DNA from: Thermoclostridium caenicola
Lineage (GTDB): Bacteria; Bacillota; Clostridia; DSM-8532
Assembly: GCF_900142095.1 (NCBI RefSeq)
Contig: NZ_FQZP01000010.1
Coordinates: 1-58,099, forward strand
Direction of reading: 5' to 3'
Length of the DNA: 58,099 bases
Made by a program: the position numbers and the translations under genes. Numbering within the stretch: position 1 is the stretch's first letter; each line of letters begins with the position of its first letter. The notes under the pieces were generated by a model that saw nothing but the letters and a program-made list of their open reading frames with translations, was not told the DNA's origin and did not search any database. Of this stretch, positions 44,473-52,611 are shown one piece after another.

Positions 44473-44700
44473 ATGGCCGGGCAGATCGATCTTAGGAAAA
44501 CCGTCTATGAGCTTTGCAGCGAAAACCCGGAAATCATGGATATCATGAATGAGCTGGGGTTCAAAAGTATCACGAATCCTGCCATGCTTCGCACGGTTGG
44601 CCGTTACATGACCATCCCGAAGGGAGCGGCCATGAAAGGGATCGATTTGGAAAAAGTTAAGGAAGCTTTCCGGCAAAGAGGGTACGACGTGATTGAGTAA
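44473..44700 (+). CDS. DUF1858 domain protein
   Basis: The 75-residue protein has the DUF1858 pattern: DLRKTVYELCSENPEIMDIM, then GFKSITNPAMLRTVGRYMTI and IDLEKVKEAFRQRGYDV. Such small helical proteins often occur alone or fused to iron-sulfur or methyl-transfer enzymes. GGGGAGGGGAGG lies just before the ATG at 44473. It stands between two terminators. The biochemical role is unknown; a redox or metal-related role is a guess from fusions of the family. Confidence 0.8.
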   Translation: MAGQIDLRKTVYELCSENPEIMDIMNELGFKSITNPAMLRTVGRYMTIPKGAAMKGIDLEKVKEAFRQRGYDVIE

Positions 44701-44726
44701 GCGTCCCATAAGCATATTTCCCATAG

Positions 44727-44765
44727 AAAAATCTCCCTGCGTGAGAGCGCAAGGAGATTTTTTTT
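44727..44765 (+). terminator. Intrinsic terminator after the DUF1858 gene
   Basis: AAAATCTCC (44728-44736) pairs with GGAGATTTT (44753-44761), with an inner TGCG/CGCA stem, followed by a T run. Confidence 0.8.
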
Positions 44766-44979
44766 GCCGCCCGAAGGCCCGATACTTACGGCGACTTACA
44801 TATTTATGCAATCAAAAAGTAATAAATAACCGGTTTCGGCCCCGTAAAACTGTGGTAAAAATTTCATGGCTTCTTGTAATGATTGGCATATGCCTGTGTG
44901 AATTATCTGCATAGAGATAAAAAGATAAAGACACAGAGAAGTGCAAAAAAAGATGATTTATGTTGATTATGGTGATGAT

Positions 44980-47547
44980 ATGAGTTTCAGGATAGGGACT
45001 AGACATATCTTGATATTTGCTATTCTCCTTGTAATGCTTGCCATGTTTGTCATGGTTTCTGCCCATGCGCGCCCAATGGACGAGCAAAAGCATGTGCTTA
45101 TCCTGAACTCCTATCATGAAAGCTTCACATGGACCCGCGAGATCGTCGGCGGGATTCTCGATACCCTCCATGAATCCGATTATATCCTGAATATCTCCGT
45201 CGAATACATGGACTGGAAGAACTACCCCAACGAGGACAACCTCAGGCGCCTGGCGGAGTATTACCGCTACAAGTACAGGGATCGGCAGCTCGATGTGATC
45301 ATCACCTCGGATGATGCCGCCCTGGAGTTTGCCCTGAAGAACCGGGCGGAGCTGTTTTCCAATGCGCCGGTGGTGTTCTGCGGTGTCAATGAGATGGGAA
45401 TGGACGCCATCGTATCCGGACATGATAATGTGACGGGCATCCTTGAACAGGTTGATCCCGGTGACACGGTCCGGCTGGCTATTGAAGCCATGCCCGGCCT
45501 GAAAAAGATCTATATCCTTTATGACACGACCGAAAGCGGCATGTCTTCCGGGCAACTTGCCCTTTCCACGCTGAAGAAAATCAGGCCCGACATCGAGGGC
45601 ATCAGCCTCAACAACATGACCTACAAGGAGATCTTTGATACCGTTGAGCGCATCGAATCCGACAGCGCCATCTACATCGTCTCTTTCTATTCCGACAAGG
45701 ACGGAAACAGCATGAGCTTTGAGCAGCTGTGCCATATGATCAGCCAGCGGAGCAAGGTGCCTGTTTTCCACCTGTATGATTTCACCATAGGGCACGGCGC
45801 AATAGGCGGGAGCATGCTGAGCGGCCGGCTGCAGGGAGAGCATGCGGCCAGGATCGCTCTGCGCATACTGAACGGGGAATCCGCCTCCGACATACCCGTA
45901 TCCCGGGAAAAAACCGTGAGAACGATCTATGATTACAAGCAATTGGCCCGGTTCGGCATTCCCCTCGACCGGATAGACCCAAACAGTGAAGTCATCAACA
46001 GTCCGTTCTCCTTTTTCGACGAATACAAGCTGGAAGTCCTGGTTGTATTGGGCGTAATCATCATCCTCACCGTTCTGATCGTTGTCCTGGTCATCTATGT
46101 CAGGCGTCTGAAAGTGGCCGAAAAGAAGCTCCAGGAAAGCTATGAGGAAATGGAAGCCACCTATGAGGAGCTTTTTGCCACCCAGGGTGAGCTGAGCGTC
46201 AAGTATGAGGAAATGAAGGACATCCAGGAAAAGCTCCGCCAGAATGCCTATCATGATTCCCTGACCGGGCTTCCCAACAGGCTGTCCCTGTTTGAGAACA
46301 TGCAGGAAATCATCAAGACCAGAAAAGACGAGCTGTGCGCGCTCCTGTATGTGGATTCCGATAATTTCAAGTTTATCAATGACACGCTGGGTCATACCAA
46401 TGGTGACAAGCTGATTGTCAAGATGGGCAAAAGGCTGTCGGCCATATTGAGAAAGAATCAGACCATCTACAGGCTGGGCGGTGACGAGTTCATCATCTGT
46501 TATTGCTCTCCCAGAAGCATCAGGGCGGTGGAAGATTTCGCCCAGAAGATCATTCACAGCTTTGCCAAGCCCTTTACCATAGGCGGAAGTACGTTATATG
46601 TCACCGTGAGCATTGGCATTGCCATCTATCCGGATCATGGAACCGATACCGAGGAACTGTTGCGGCATGCGGATCTGGCCATGTACCGGGCCAAGGCCAC
46701 CGGCAAGAACAAGTACTTTATATATAATAAGGATCTACAAATCGCCTTTGAGAAAAGGATGAAGATTGAGAAGAACCTGCGGGGTGCCATGGACAACAAT
46801 GAGTTCTTCCTGTACTTCCAGCCCCAGATGGATATCCTGGATGGCAGAATTACAGGGTTTGAGGCCCTCCTCCGCTGGCAGAATCCTGAACTGGGGTTTG
46901 TCCCGCCTCTGGATTTTATTGGCATTGCCGAGGAGACCCATCTTATTATTCCCATCGGCCAGTGGGTCCTCAAAAATGCCTGCATGTTCCTTAAAAAGCT
47001 GAATGATATGGGCTATCGGGATATGATGATAGCCGTTAATGTGTCCATACTCCAGCTGCTCCAGGAAAACTTTGTGGATATGGTCCTGAACACCATTGAA
47101 GAATCCGGGCTTAAGCCGGAACAGGTGGAGCTGGAGATCACCGAGTCGATTCTGGTGGAGTCTTATCAGACCATCAGGACAAGGCTGCTCCAGCTGAAGG
47201 AGGCCGGCGTGAAGATCGCCCTGGACGATTTCGGAAAGGGTTCTTCGTCCCTCAGCTCGCTCAAGCAGCTGCCCATCAATACGCTGAAAATCGACAAGTC
47301 TTTTGTCGACAGCATCAGCACGGGCCAAATCGGTGAAAGCTTTATCGATACCATTGTCATGATGGGACGCAAGATGGGCCTTGTGGTCCTGGCAGAAGGC
47401 GTTGAGAAGAAAGAGCAGATAGAGTACCTTATCAAGCGAAAATGTCATCGGGCTCAGGGTTATTTCATCAGCAAGCCGATGCCCGAGGATCAGGCCATTG
47501 TGCTCTGCAGGGACTGGAGCAACCCGCTGGTGAAGGAAACCGTTTAG
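44980..47547 (+). CDS. Membrane GGDEF-EAL protein with periplasmic-binding-type sensor domain
   Basis: The 855-residue protein has an N-terminal signal/anchor helix, an extracellular ABC-substrate-binding-like sensor (about 35-320, beginning KHVLILNSYHESFTWTREIV), a transmembrane helix near 350-370 and a coiled coil. A GGDEF domain (RLGGDEFIICY intact) and an EAL domain follow. The EAL catalytic residues look complete: FEALLRW, NVSILQ, ELEITES, ALDDFGKG, KIDKSFV and AEGVE. It may make or break cyclic di-GMP, depending on the ligand. The start is uncertain: 44980 has GGTGAT upstream and gives a normal signal peptide; ATG 44953 or GTG 44941 are possible. It follows a terminator and ends at another. 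Confidence 0.88.
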   Translation: MSFRIGTRHILIFAILLVMLAMFVMVSAHARPMDEQKHVLILNSYHESFTWTREIVGGILDTLHESDYILNISVEYMDWKNYPNEDNLRRLAEYYRYKYRDRQLDVIITSDDAALEFALKNRAELFSNAPVVFCGVNEMGMDAIVSGHDNVTGILEQVDPGDTVRLAIEAMPGLKKIYILYDTTESGMSSGQLALSTLKKIRPDIEGISLNNMTYKEIFDTVERIESDSAIYIVSFYSDKDGNSMSFEQLCHMISQRSKVPVFHLYDFTIGHGAIGGSMLSGRLQGEHAARIALRILNGESASDIPVSREKTVRTIYDYKQLARFGIPLDRIDPNSEVINSPFSFFDEYKLEVLVVLGVIIILTVLIVVLVIYVRRLKVAEKKLQESYEEMEATYEELFATQGELSVKYEEMKDIQEKLRQNAYHDSLTGLPNRLSLFENMQEIIKTRKDELCALLYVDSDNFKFINDTLGHTNGDKLIVKMGKRLSAILRKNQTIYRLGGDEFIICYCSPRSIRAVEDFAQKIIHSFAKPFTIGGSTLYVTVSIGIAIYPDHGTDTEELLRHADLAMYRAKATGKNKYFIYNKDLQIAFEKRMKIEKNLRGAMDNNEFFLYFQPQMDILDGRITGFEALLRWQNPELGFVPPLDFIGIAEETHLIIPIGQWVLKNACMFLKKLNDMGYRDMMIAVNVSILQLLQENFVDMVLNTIEESGLKPEQVELEITESILVESYQTIRTRLLQLKEAGVKIALDDFGKGSSSLSSLKQLPINTLKIDKSFVDSISTGQIGESFIDTIVMMGRKMGLVVLAEGVEKKEQIEYLIKRKCHRAQGYFISKPMPEDQAIVLCRDWSNPLVKETV

Positions 47548-47564
47548 CGCCGGGCAATGACGGA

Positions 47565-47596
47565 GGCACTGATAGCAACCCCTATCGGTGCCTTTT
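47565..47596 (+). terminator. Intrinsic terminator after the GGDEF-EAL gene
   Basis: GGCACTGATAG (47565-47575) pairs with CTATCGGTGCC (47582-47592; one G-U pair), followed by TTTT. Confidence 0.8.
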
Positions 47597-47722
47597 CTGT
47601 TATTCCCCGGAATGGACGGGCTGTACAGGATAAAAGTGCTATAATGATAGGGGCGGGATACCCTGCCCGGAAGGCTGCGGATAAAAGATGCGGCGTTCCA
47701 TTGCCAGAAGGGGGTGTTTGCG

Positions 47723-48463
47723 GTGAGTGCAGATAAACTGGCAGCATTGAAGGAGATGCTTGAAAGCAGCAGCTATGTGGTCTTCTTCGGCGGGGCCGGC
47801 GTTTCCACCGAGAGCAATATACCCGATTTCAGAAGCGAGGACGGGATTTACAAAACCCTGACAAAATACGGGCGCTCGCCCGAGCAACTGTTGAGCCATA
47901 CCTTTTTTATGGCCCATCCGGAGGAGTTTTTCGAATATTACCGGAACAATCTCATCTTCGCTGAAGCCAGACCGAACCGGGCCCATCAGGCCCTTGCCGA
48001 ACTGGAGAAGCGGGGGATTCTGAAAGCGGTGGTCACCCAGAACATCGACGGACTGCACCAGATGGCCGGAAGCCAGGAGGTTCTGGAGCTCCATGGTTCC
48101 GTCTTCCGGAACTACTGCATGAAATGCGGGGAGAATTATGACCTCAAGTATGTGGTGGATTATCCGGAGACAGTCCCCAAATGCCGCCAATGCGGCGGAA
48201 TGGTCCGTCCGGATGTGGTGCTTTATGAGGAAGGCCTGGACATGCGTATTTTGAAGAGGGCCACCTCCCATATCCAGAAGGCGGACATGCTGATTGTGGG
48301 GGGAACATCCCTGGCCGTCTATCCGGCGGCCGGCCTCATCGACTACTACAGCGGGAACAGGCTGGTCCTGATCAATAAATCCCCCACGCCCTATGACCAG
48401 CGGGCTGATTTGGTCATCACCGATGCCATAGGAAAAGTTTTGGGTGAGGCGGTATTCGGCTGA
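47723..48463 (+). CDS. cobB: NAD-dependent protein deacylase, sirtuin
   Basis: The 246-residue Sir2 protein has the NAD-binding GAGVSTESNIPDFRS, the catalytic TQNIDGLHQ with the active-site His in LELHGS, and a zinc site from two Cys pairs (YCMKCGE and PKCRQCGG). It should remove acetyl or other acyl groups from lysines. The start is GTG at 47723, eight bases after AGGGGG; a GTG at 47714 overlaps that site. Downstream is a lipoprotein gene about 100 bases away on the same strand. Confidence 0.92.
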   Translation: MSADKLAALKEMLESSSYVVFFGGAGVSTESNIPDFRSEDGIYKTLTKYGRSPEQLLSHTFFMAHPEEFFEYYRNNLIFAEARPNRAHQALAELEKRGILKAVVTQNIDGLHQMAGSQEVLELHGSVFRNYCMKCGENYDLKYVVDYPETVPKCRQCGGMVRPDVVLYEEGLDMRILKRATSHIQKADMLIVGGTSLAVYPAAGLIDYYSGNRLVLINKSPTPYDQRADLVITDAIGKVLGEAVFG

Positions 48464-48565
48464 TTCGGGGCTTTCAGCCCCTTGCTGATGCCGGATGTCC
48501 GCTGCAGTTTCCGCGATGGCTTCATCAAGCTGTTCCGTATTTTGCGAAAACGGGAAGGACGGTTC

Positions 48566-49630
48566 ATGAACAAGCGTATTCTTCGGATTTTTTGCCTGCT
48601 GGCAGCCATGCTGTGCCTGGGTGCCTGTTCCGGATCCGGGACAGGGAAAGCGGTTTTATCACGGGATATGGATGAGGTCCTGCTGCCCTTTGAAGCAGAC
48701 GGCAAATGGGGATATCTCAATCCCCGGGGCGAGACGGTCATAGAGCCGGTCTACGCCTATGCCGGATATTTCTCGGAAGGGCTGGCCATCTTTTCCGACG
48801 GGGAGCGGTATGGTTATATCAACAAGCAGAACCAGGTTGTGATACCGCCCGGATATGACGGTGCCGATGCGTTTGTCAACGGATATGCGGTGGTATGCAA
48901 AGGCGACTGGGAGTCCGGGAACGCCCTGTGGGGGTTTATTGATGCCACGGGACGGGAGCTCGTCGAACCCCGGTTTCTGTATGCCGAAAGCTTCACGCCC
49001 GAGGGGCGGGCGCTGGTATGGGCATTCCGCGGGGAGGAAGTGGTCAGAGGCTTTGTCAACACCGACGGTGAGGTGTTCATTCCGGAGGATTATGAGATTT
49101 GCTCCCGGTTTTCAGACGGACTGGCCCTGATCAGGCAGGACAATTTGTTTGGCTATATCGGTGCCGACTATACCATCGCCATTGAGCCCCGGTACACGGA
49201 TGCCGGCGATTTCTGGGAAGGCCTGGCTTACGCGGAGAAGGACGGCGAAAAATTCATCATCGACAAGACAGGTAACCCTGTGGCCGCCGTTGAACATGCC
49301 TTCGGTACCTTTTCCAACGGACTGGCCGTCTTCCGGAAAGATGATCTGTACGGCTATATCGACAGGAACGGGAAAATCGCCATAGAACCCCGGTTCGCCT
49401 GGGCGAAGGATTTCCGGAACGGGCTGGCAGCTGTCCAGACCCGGATGGAGGCCGGAGGAAAATGGGGATTCATCAATACCTCCGGTAACATGGTCGTCGA
49501 TGCGGTTTACGATGAGGTGGAGGATTTCACGACCGGCTATGCCAGGGCGTATAAATATAATGATTTTACCTATTATATTCTTGATGGGAACGGGAAGGTT
49601 GTCCATTCCGGACGTTACAGGGTCCAGTGA
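48566..49630 (+). CDS. WG-repeat lipoprotein
   Basis: The 354-residue protein has a lipoprotein signal with lipobox LGAC (Cys19) and then about seven repeats of roughly 40 residues of the WG type (for example DGKWGYLNPRGETVIEP, LFGYIGADYTIAIEPRY, LYGYIDRNGKIAIEPRF, GKWGFINTSGNMVVDAVY). WG repeats form beta-rich extracellular domains with probable binding roles. The start at 48566 has GGGAAGGA upstream. It should sit on the outer face of the membrane. Function unknown. Confidence 0.87.
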   Translation: MNKRILRIFCLLAAMLCLGACSGSGTGKAVLSRDMDEVLLPFEADGKWGYLNPRGETVIEPVYAYAGYFSEGLAIFSDGERYGYINKQNQVVIPPGYDGADAFVNGYAVVCKGDWESGNALWGFIDATGRELVEPRFLYAESFTPEGRALVWAFRGEEVVRGFVNTDGEVFIPEDYEICSRFSDGLALIRQDNLFGYIGADYTIAIEPRYTDAGDFWEGLAYAEKDGEKFIIDKTGNPVAAVEHAFGTFSNGLAVFRKDDLYGYIDRNGKIAIEPRFAWAKDFRNGLAAVQTRMEAGGKWGFINTSGNMVVDAVYDEVEDFTTGYARAYKYNDFTYYILDGNGKVVHSGRYRVQ

Positions 49631-49756
49631 GCGGGGAAAGCGGTAAGGCTGCATCAGCAAGCCTGCGGTATCCTTGCGGACCGAGCAAAACGCTTGCAAG
49701 CCCGTTGTTTTGGGGAAAATATAATTATAAAAGCTATTAAGGGGGCAGGTGACTTT

Positions 49757-50017
49757 ATGAAAAGGGTAACCATGTTCAAACTTCCAGGATGCCCGTATTG
49801 CAAACAGGCGGAAGAATATCTCAAAAACCTGATGGAGAAGAATCCCGAGTACCGTGCTGTGGAGATAGAGCGGATCGACGAGACCGCAAGACCTGATATT
49901 GCGGATCAATATGATTACTGGTATGTTCCGGCCTTCTATATCGGCAGGGAAAAGCTGCATGAGGGCGTGCCCACCCTGGAAAAAGTGGAGGCTGTGCTGA
50001 AAGCCGCCCTGAAGTAA
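49757..50017 (+). CDS. Glutaredoxin-like thioredoxin-fold protein
   Basis: The 86-residue protein has a thioredoxin-fold opening MKRVTMFKLPGCPYCKQAEEYL with the redox motif CPYC (Cys12, Cys15), a cis-Pro segment WYVPAFYIG and a final helix. It should act in thiol-disulfide exchange in the cytoplasm. The ATG at 49757 is preceded by GGGGGCAGG. It is a single gene with a terminator just after its stop. Confidence 0.87.
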   Translation: MKRVTMFKLPGCPYCKQAEEYLKNLMEKNPEYRAVEIERIDETARPDIADQYDYWYVPAFYIGREKLHEGVPTLEKVEAVLKAALK

Positions 50018-50025
50018 GATGAACC

Positions 50026-50050
50026 GGGCGGCAGCCCGCTTTTTTTGTAA
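50026..50050 (+). terminator. Terminator after the glutaredoxin-like gene
   Basis: CGGGC pairs with GCCCG around a GGCA loop, followed by a seven-T run. Confidence 0.6.
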
Positions 50051-50180
50051 TAACAGACAGATGCCTTACAATGAGCATCCGGGGCCATCCTCTGTTATTG
50101 GCCGGGCGAATCTGGGTATAAAACAATTACTCAAAGTATGTTGATCAGTTCATTTTAAATCGTTCGCGGGGGGATGCAGG

Positions 50181-51644
50181 ATGCTCAGAGCCAAGGCCTG
50201 TCATGAAGCTGATCTGATTATCAATTATGTCACTGCCAGATTAAGCGGCAAGCAAGTCGAAAAACCGGTGGTTCAACGCCCTATCCATCAGCGCATTCTT
50301 AATGAGTTTGAAAGGCTCCTGAACAATGAGGAGTCCCTGGCTTCCACATCGGTGGAAATGCTCGGCGAGATATCAAAACTCAGCGATTTCGATGTGAACA
50401 TGTCGTTTCTGGCGGAGTCCATCAGCCAGTTTGCCGAGGAAATGACCGCGATGAGCGAAACCAATATGGCCATCGTGGAGCAGACGACCGCCAGCATGGA
50501 TCATGTCAATGACTCCATCAAGAACCACACCGAAACGCTGAATAAGATCACCAGGCAATCCCAGGATCTGATCGAACTGAATGGCAGGAGTATCAGACAG
50601 ATCGAGGAGATCAATCAAATCAAGGACAACGTGATAAAAGATGCCAACGATATGTCCGCCAAGATAGAGGCCCTGGTTGAAATGGTCGCCAAGGTGAACG
50701 AGATTGTGGCAGGCGTTGAGGAGATAGCCGAGCAGACCAACATGCTGGCCCTGAACGCGGCGATTGAGGCTGCCCGCGCGGGGGAGTCGGGCAGGGGCTT
50801 CGCCGTGGTTGCCGATGAGATCAGAAAACTGGCCGATGACACCAAGAACAACCTCGAGGGCATGAGAAGCTTTATACAAGGTATCCAGAAAGCTGCCAAC
50901 GAGGGCAGACAGAGCATGTCGAACACCATTGAATCCACAATGGAGATGTCGCAAAGGATTGAGGACATCAGCAAATCCATCCATGAGAATGTCAACAGCC
51001 TGAAAGAGACTGTGAACGGCGTCAACGATCTGGCCTCGGCCATGAATGAGATCGCCCTTGCCGCCAATGAAATCAATAAAGCCATGAAGAACACCAGTGA
51101 GGAGACACAGCGCATAACCTTCATGACCGAGGGCATCGTGGAGCAATCCCGGACGGCGGCAGAGTCGGCAAAAATCATCTCCGTCATTGATGCCAATATG
51201 TCCAGGCTGACAGCGGATATCTATAATCTGGTCATGGGCGGTATCCATGCCATGAACAACGAACAGTTCCTCTCGCACATCAATGCCGCAAAAGAGGCGC
51301 ACGGCAAGTGGATAGAAAAGCTCAGACGCATCGTTGCCAACCGGAAGCCTGAGCCCCTGCAGACCGACAGCACCAAGTGTGCCTTCGGGCATATTTACCA
51401 TGTTCTGCATGTGAAACATGAAAACATTGCTTATGAATGGTCGGAGATCGGAAAAGTTCACGACGAACTGCACAGGAAGGGCGAAAAGGTGCTGGCGGCC
51501 ATCAGGGGGAATCGCTGGACGGAGGCCGAGCAATTGCTGGAGGAGACCCTGGCATGCTCCCGCAGGATCTTTGAGCTGTTTGAGGTTGTTGAGCAAAAGG
51601 TTACTGAGATGTCCGGGCGGAACGAGCAACTGTTCAGCGCTTGA
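50181..51644 (+). CDS. Soluble methyl-accepting chemotaxis protein with C-terminal zinc-binding CZB domain
   Basis: The 487-residue receptor has no membrane segment. An N-terminal helical region leads to the MCP signalling coiled coil with the tip [19 protein letters not shown] (near 185-205). The C terminus (about 365-470) is a chemoreceptor zinc-binding domain with the His/Cys ligands in [14 protein letters not shown] and KVHDELH. CZB domains sense zinc or oxidants through a zinc-bound Cys, so this receptor probably links metal or oxidative stress to chemotaxis. GGGGGG lies seven bases before the ATG. It is a single gene, converging on the reverse rubrerythrin gene. Confidence 0.9.
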   Translation: MLRAKACHEADLIINYVTARLSGKQVEKPVVQRPIHQRILNEFERLLNNEESLASTSVEMLGEISKLSDFDVNMSFLAESISQFAEEMTAMSETNMAIVEQTTASMDHVNDSIKNHTETLNKITRQSQDLIELNGRSIRQIEEINQIKDNVIKDANDMSAKIEALVEMVAKVNEIVAGVEEIAEQTNMLALNAAIEAARAGESGRGFAVVADEIRKLADDTKNNLEGMRSFIQGIQKAANEGRQSMSNTIESTMEMSQRIEDISKSIHENVNSLKETVNGVNDLASAMNEIALAANEINKAMKNTSEETQRITFMTEGIVEQSRTAAESAKIISVIDANMSRLTADIYNLVMGGIHAMNNEQFLSHINAAKEAHGKWIEKLRRIVANRKPEPLQTDSTKCAFGHIYHVLHVKHENIAYEWSEIGKVHDELHRKGEKVLAAIRGNRWTEAEQLLEETLACSRRIFELFEVVEQKVTEMSGRNEQLFSA

Positions 51645-51673
51645 ACCGCACGGGCTGATATCGTGGGAAGAAA

Positions 51674-51709
51674 AGCAAAACCGGAATGGTCTACACCATT
51701 CCGGTTTTG
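51674..51709. terminator. Bidirectional terminator between the CZB receptor and reverse rubrerythrin genes
   Basis: CAAAACCGGAATGG pairs perfectly with CCATTCCGGTTTTG around a six-base loop, giving T-rich tails on both strands. A second small stem, CCCATAT/ATATGGG (51721-51740), lies just after the minus-strand gene. Confidence 0.85.
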
Positions 51710-51748
51710 CTATCAGAAAGCCCATATTTGCCGATATGGGTCTTATTT

Positions 51749-52303
51749 TTACTTGTTGCCGAAATACCTTTCGAGCAGGCCCTTGAATGCCTTTCCATGC
51801 CTTGCTTCGTCCTTGGCCATCTCGTGAACGGTGTCATGGATAGCGTCATAGTTCAGTTCCTTGGCCCTTGTAGCCAGATCCTTCTTGCCCTGGGTTGCGC
51901 CGTGCTCGGCCTCAACCCTTGTCCTCAGGTTGGCCTCTGTGCTGGCGGAAACAACTTCGCCGAGAAGCTCAGCAAATTTGGCCGCATGCTCGGCTTCCTC
52001 AAAGGCAATGCGCTTGTAAGCCTCGGCTATCTCGGGATAACCTTCCCTGTCGGCCTGCCTGCTCATGGCCAGGTACATGCCCACTTCGGTGCATTCTCCC
52101 ATGAAGTTGGCCCTCAGTCCCTCTACGACTTCGGGATCAAGCCCTGCCGCAATGCCCACTTTGTGCTCGTCGGCAAACTCAAGGTTGGAAAGATCAACTG
52201 CCGCTCTGAAATTTTCCTTTGAGGCCTGGCACTGAGGGCATTTCTCAGGAGCCTCATCCCCATAGTGAACATAGCCGCATACGGAACATACAAACTTCTT
52301 CAT
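51749..52303 (-). CDS. Reverse rubrerythrin (peroxide-scavenging diiron protein)
   Basis: The 184-residue protein starts with a rubredoxin domain ([22 protein letters not shown], residues 4-25) and continues with a four-helix diiron domain whose ligands lie in [21 protein letters not shown] and [10 protein letters not shown]. The rubredoxin-first order defines reverse rubrerythrins, which in Clostridium reduce hydrogen peroxide and protect anaerobes against oxygen. GGAGGGG lies eight bases before the ATG. It has its own strong promoter. Confidence 0.93.
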   Translation of the reverse strand: MKKFVCSVCGYVHYGDEAPEKCPQCQASKENFRAAVDLSNLEFADEHKVGIAAGLDPEVVEGLRANFMGECTEVGMYLAMSRQADREGYPEIAEAYKRIAFEEAEHAAKFAELLGEVVSASTEANLRTRVEAEHGATQGKKDLATRAKELNYDAIHDTVHEMAKDEARHGKAFKGLLERYFGNK

Positions 52304-52361
52304 GATAAAAACCCCTCCATGAATTATGTTATTATTACATATTTGAAATCGTTACAAATAT

Positions 52362-52390
52362 ATAATAGCAAAACATGATATCGGTGTCAA
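52362..52390 (-). promoter_or_regulatory. Promoter of the reverse rubrerythrin gene
   Basis: On the minus strand TTGACA (52385-52390) and TATTAT (52362-52367) are 17 bases apart. AT-rich partial inverted repeats lie between the promoter and the start codon, but no convincing PerR box was found. Confidence 0.75.
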
Positions 52391-52611
52391 CACCTAAATT
52401 AAAATTTTTTTCCATATGGAAGGCGGATGAATAAAGATTTATATCCTGATGCACTGTGGTATATGATAGGAAGGCGATATCATCATTCGGGCTGCGCATG
52501 CTGCAACTGCCCACAGCGCCTTCCGGAGATTGCATAACCCGGACGACATCAACGGTAAATCCTCTTTGAGTGCGGGAAATATGGGAAATACCTTTTGAAA
52601 GGATGTCGGCT
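52391..52611 (+). other. Leader region before the beta-mannosidase gene
   Basis: No gene is supported here. GGAAGGCG (52469-52476) can pair with CGCCTTCC (52517-52524), which would form a long stem-loop in the mannosidase leader. No promoter was clearly assigned. Confidence 0.35.

Noticed and set aside
44812-46557. Minus-strand frame of 581 codons opposite the GGDEF-EAL gene
   Set aside because: Overlaps intact sensor and GGDEF domains; no start signal and no known domain.
52304-52361. A PerR box in the reverse rubrerythrin leader
   Set aside because: The AT-rich partial repeats do not give the expected TTATAAT-N-ATTATAA pattern.
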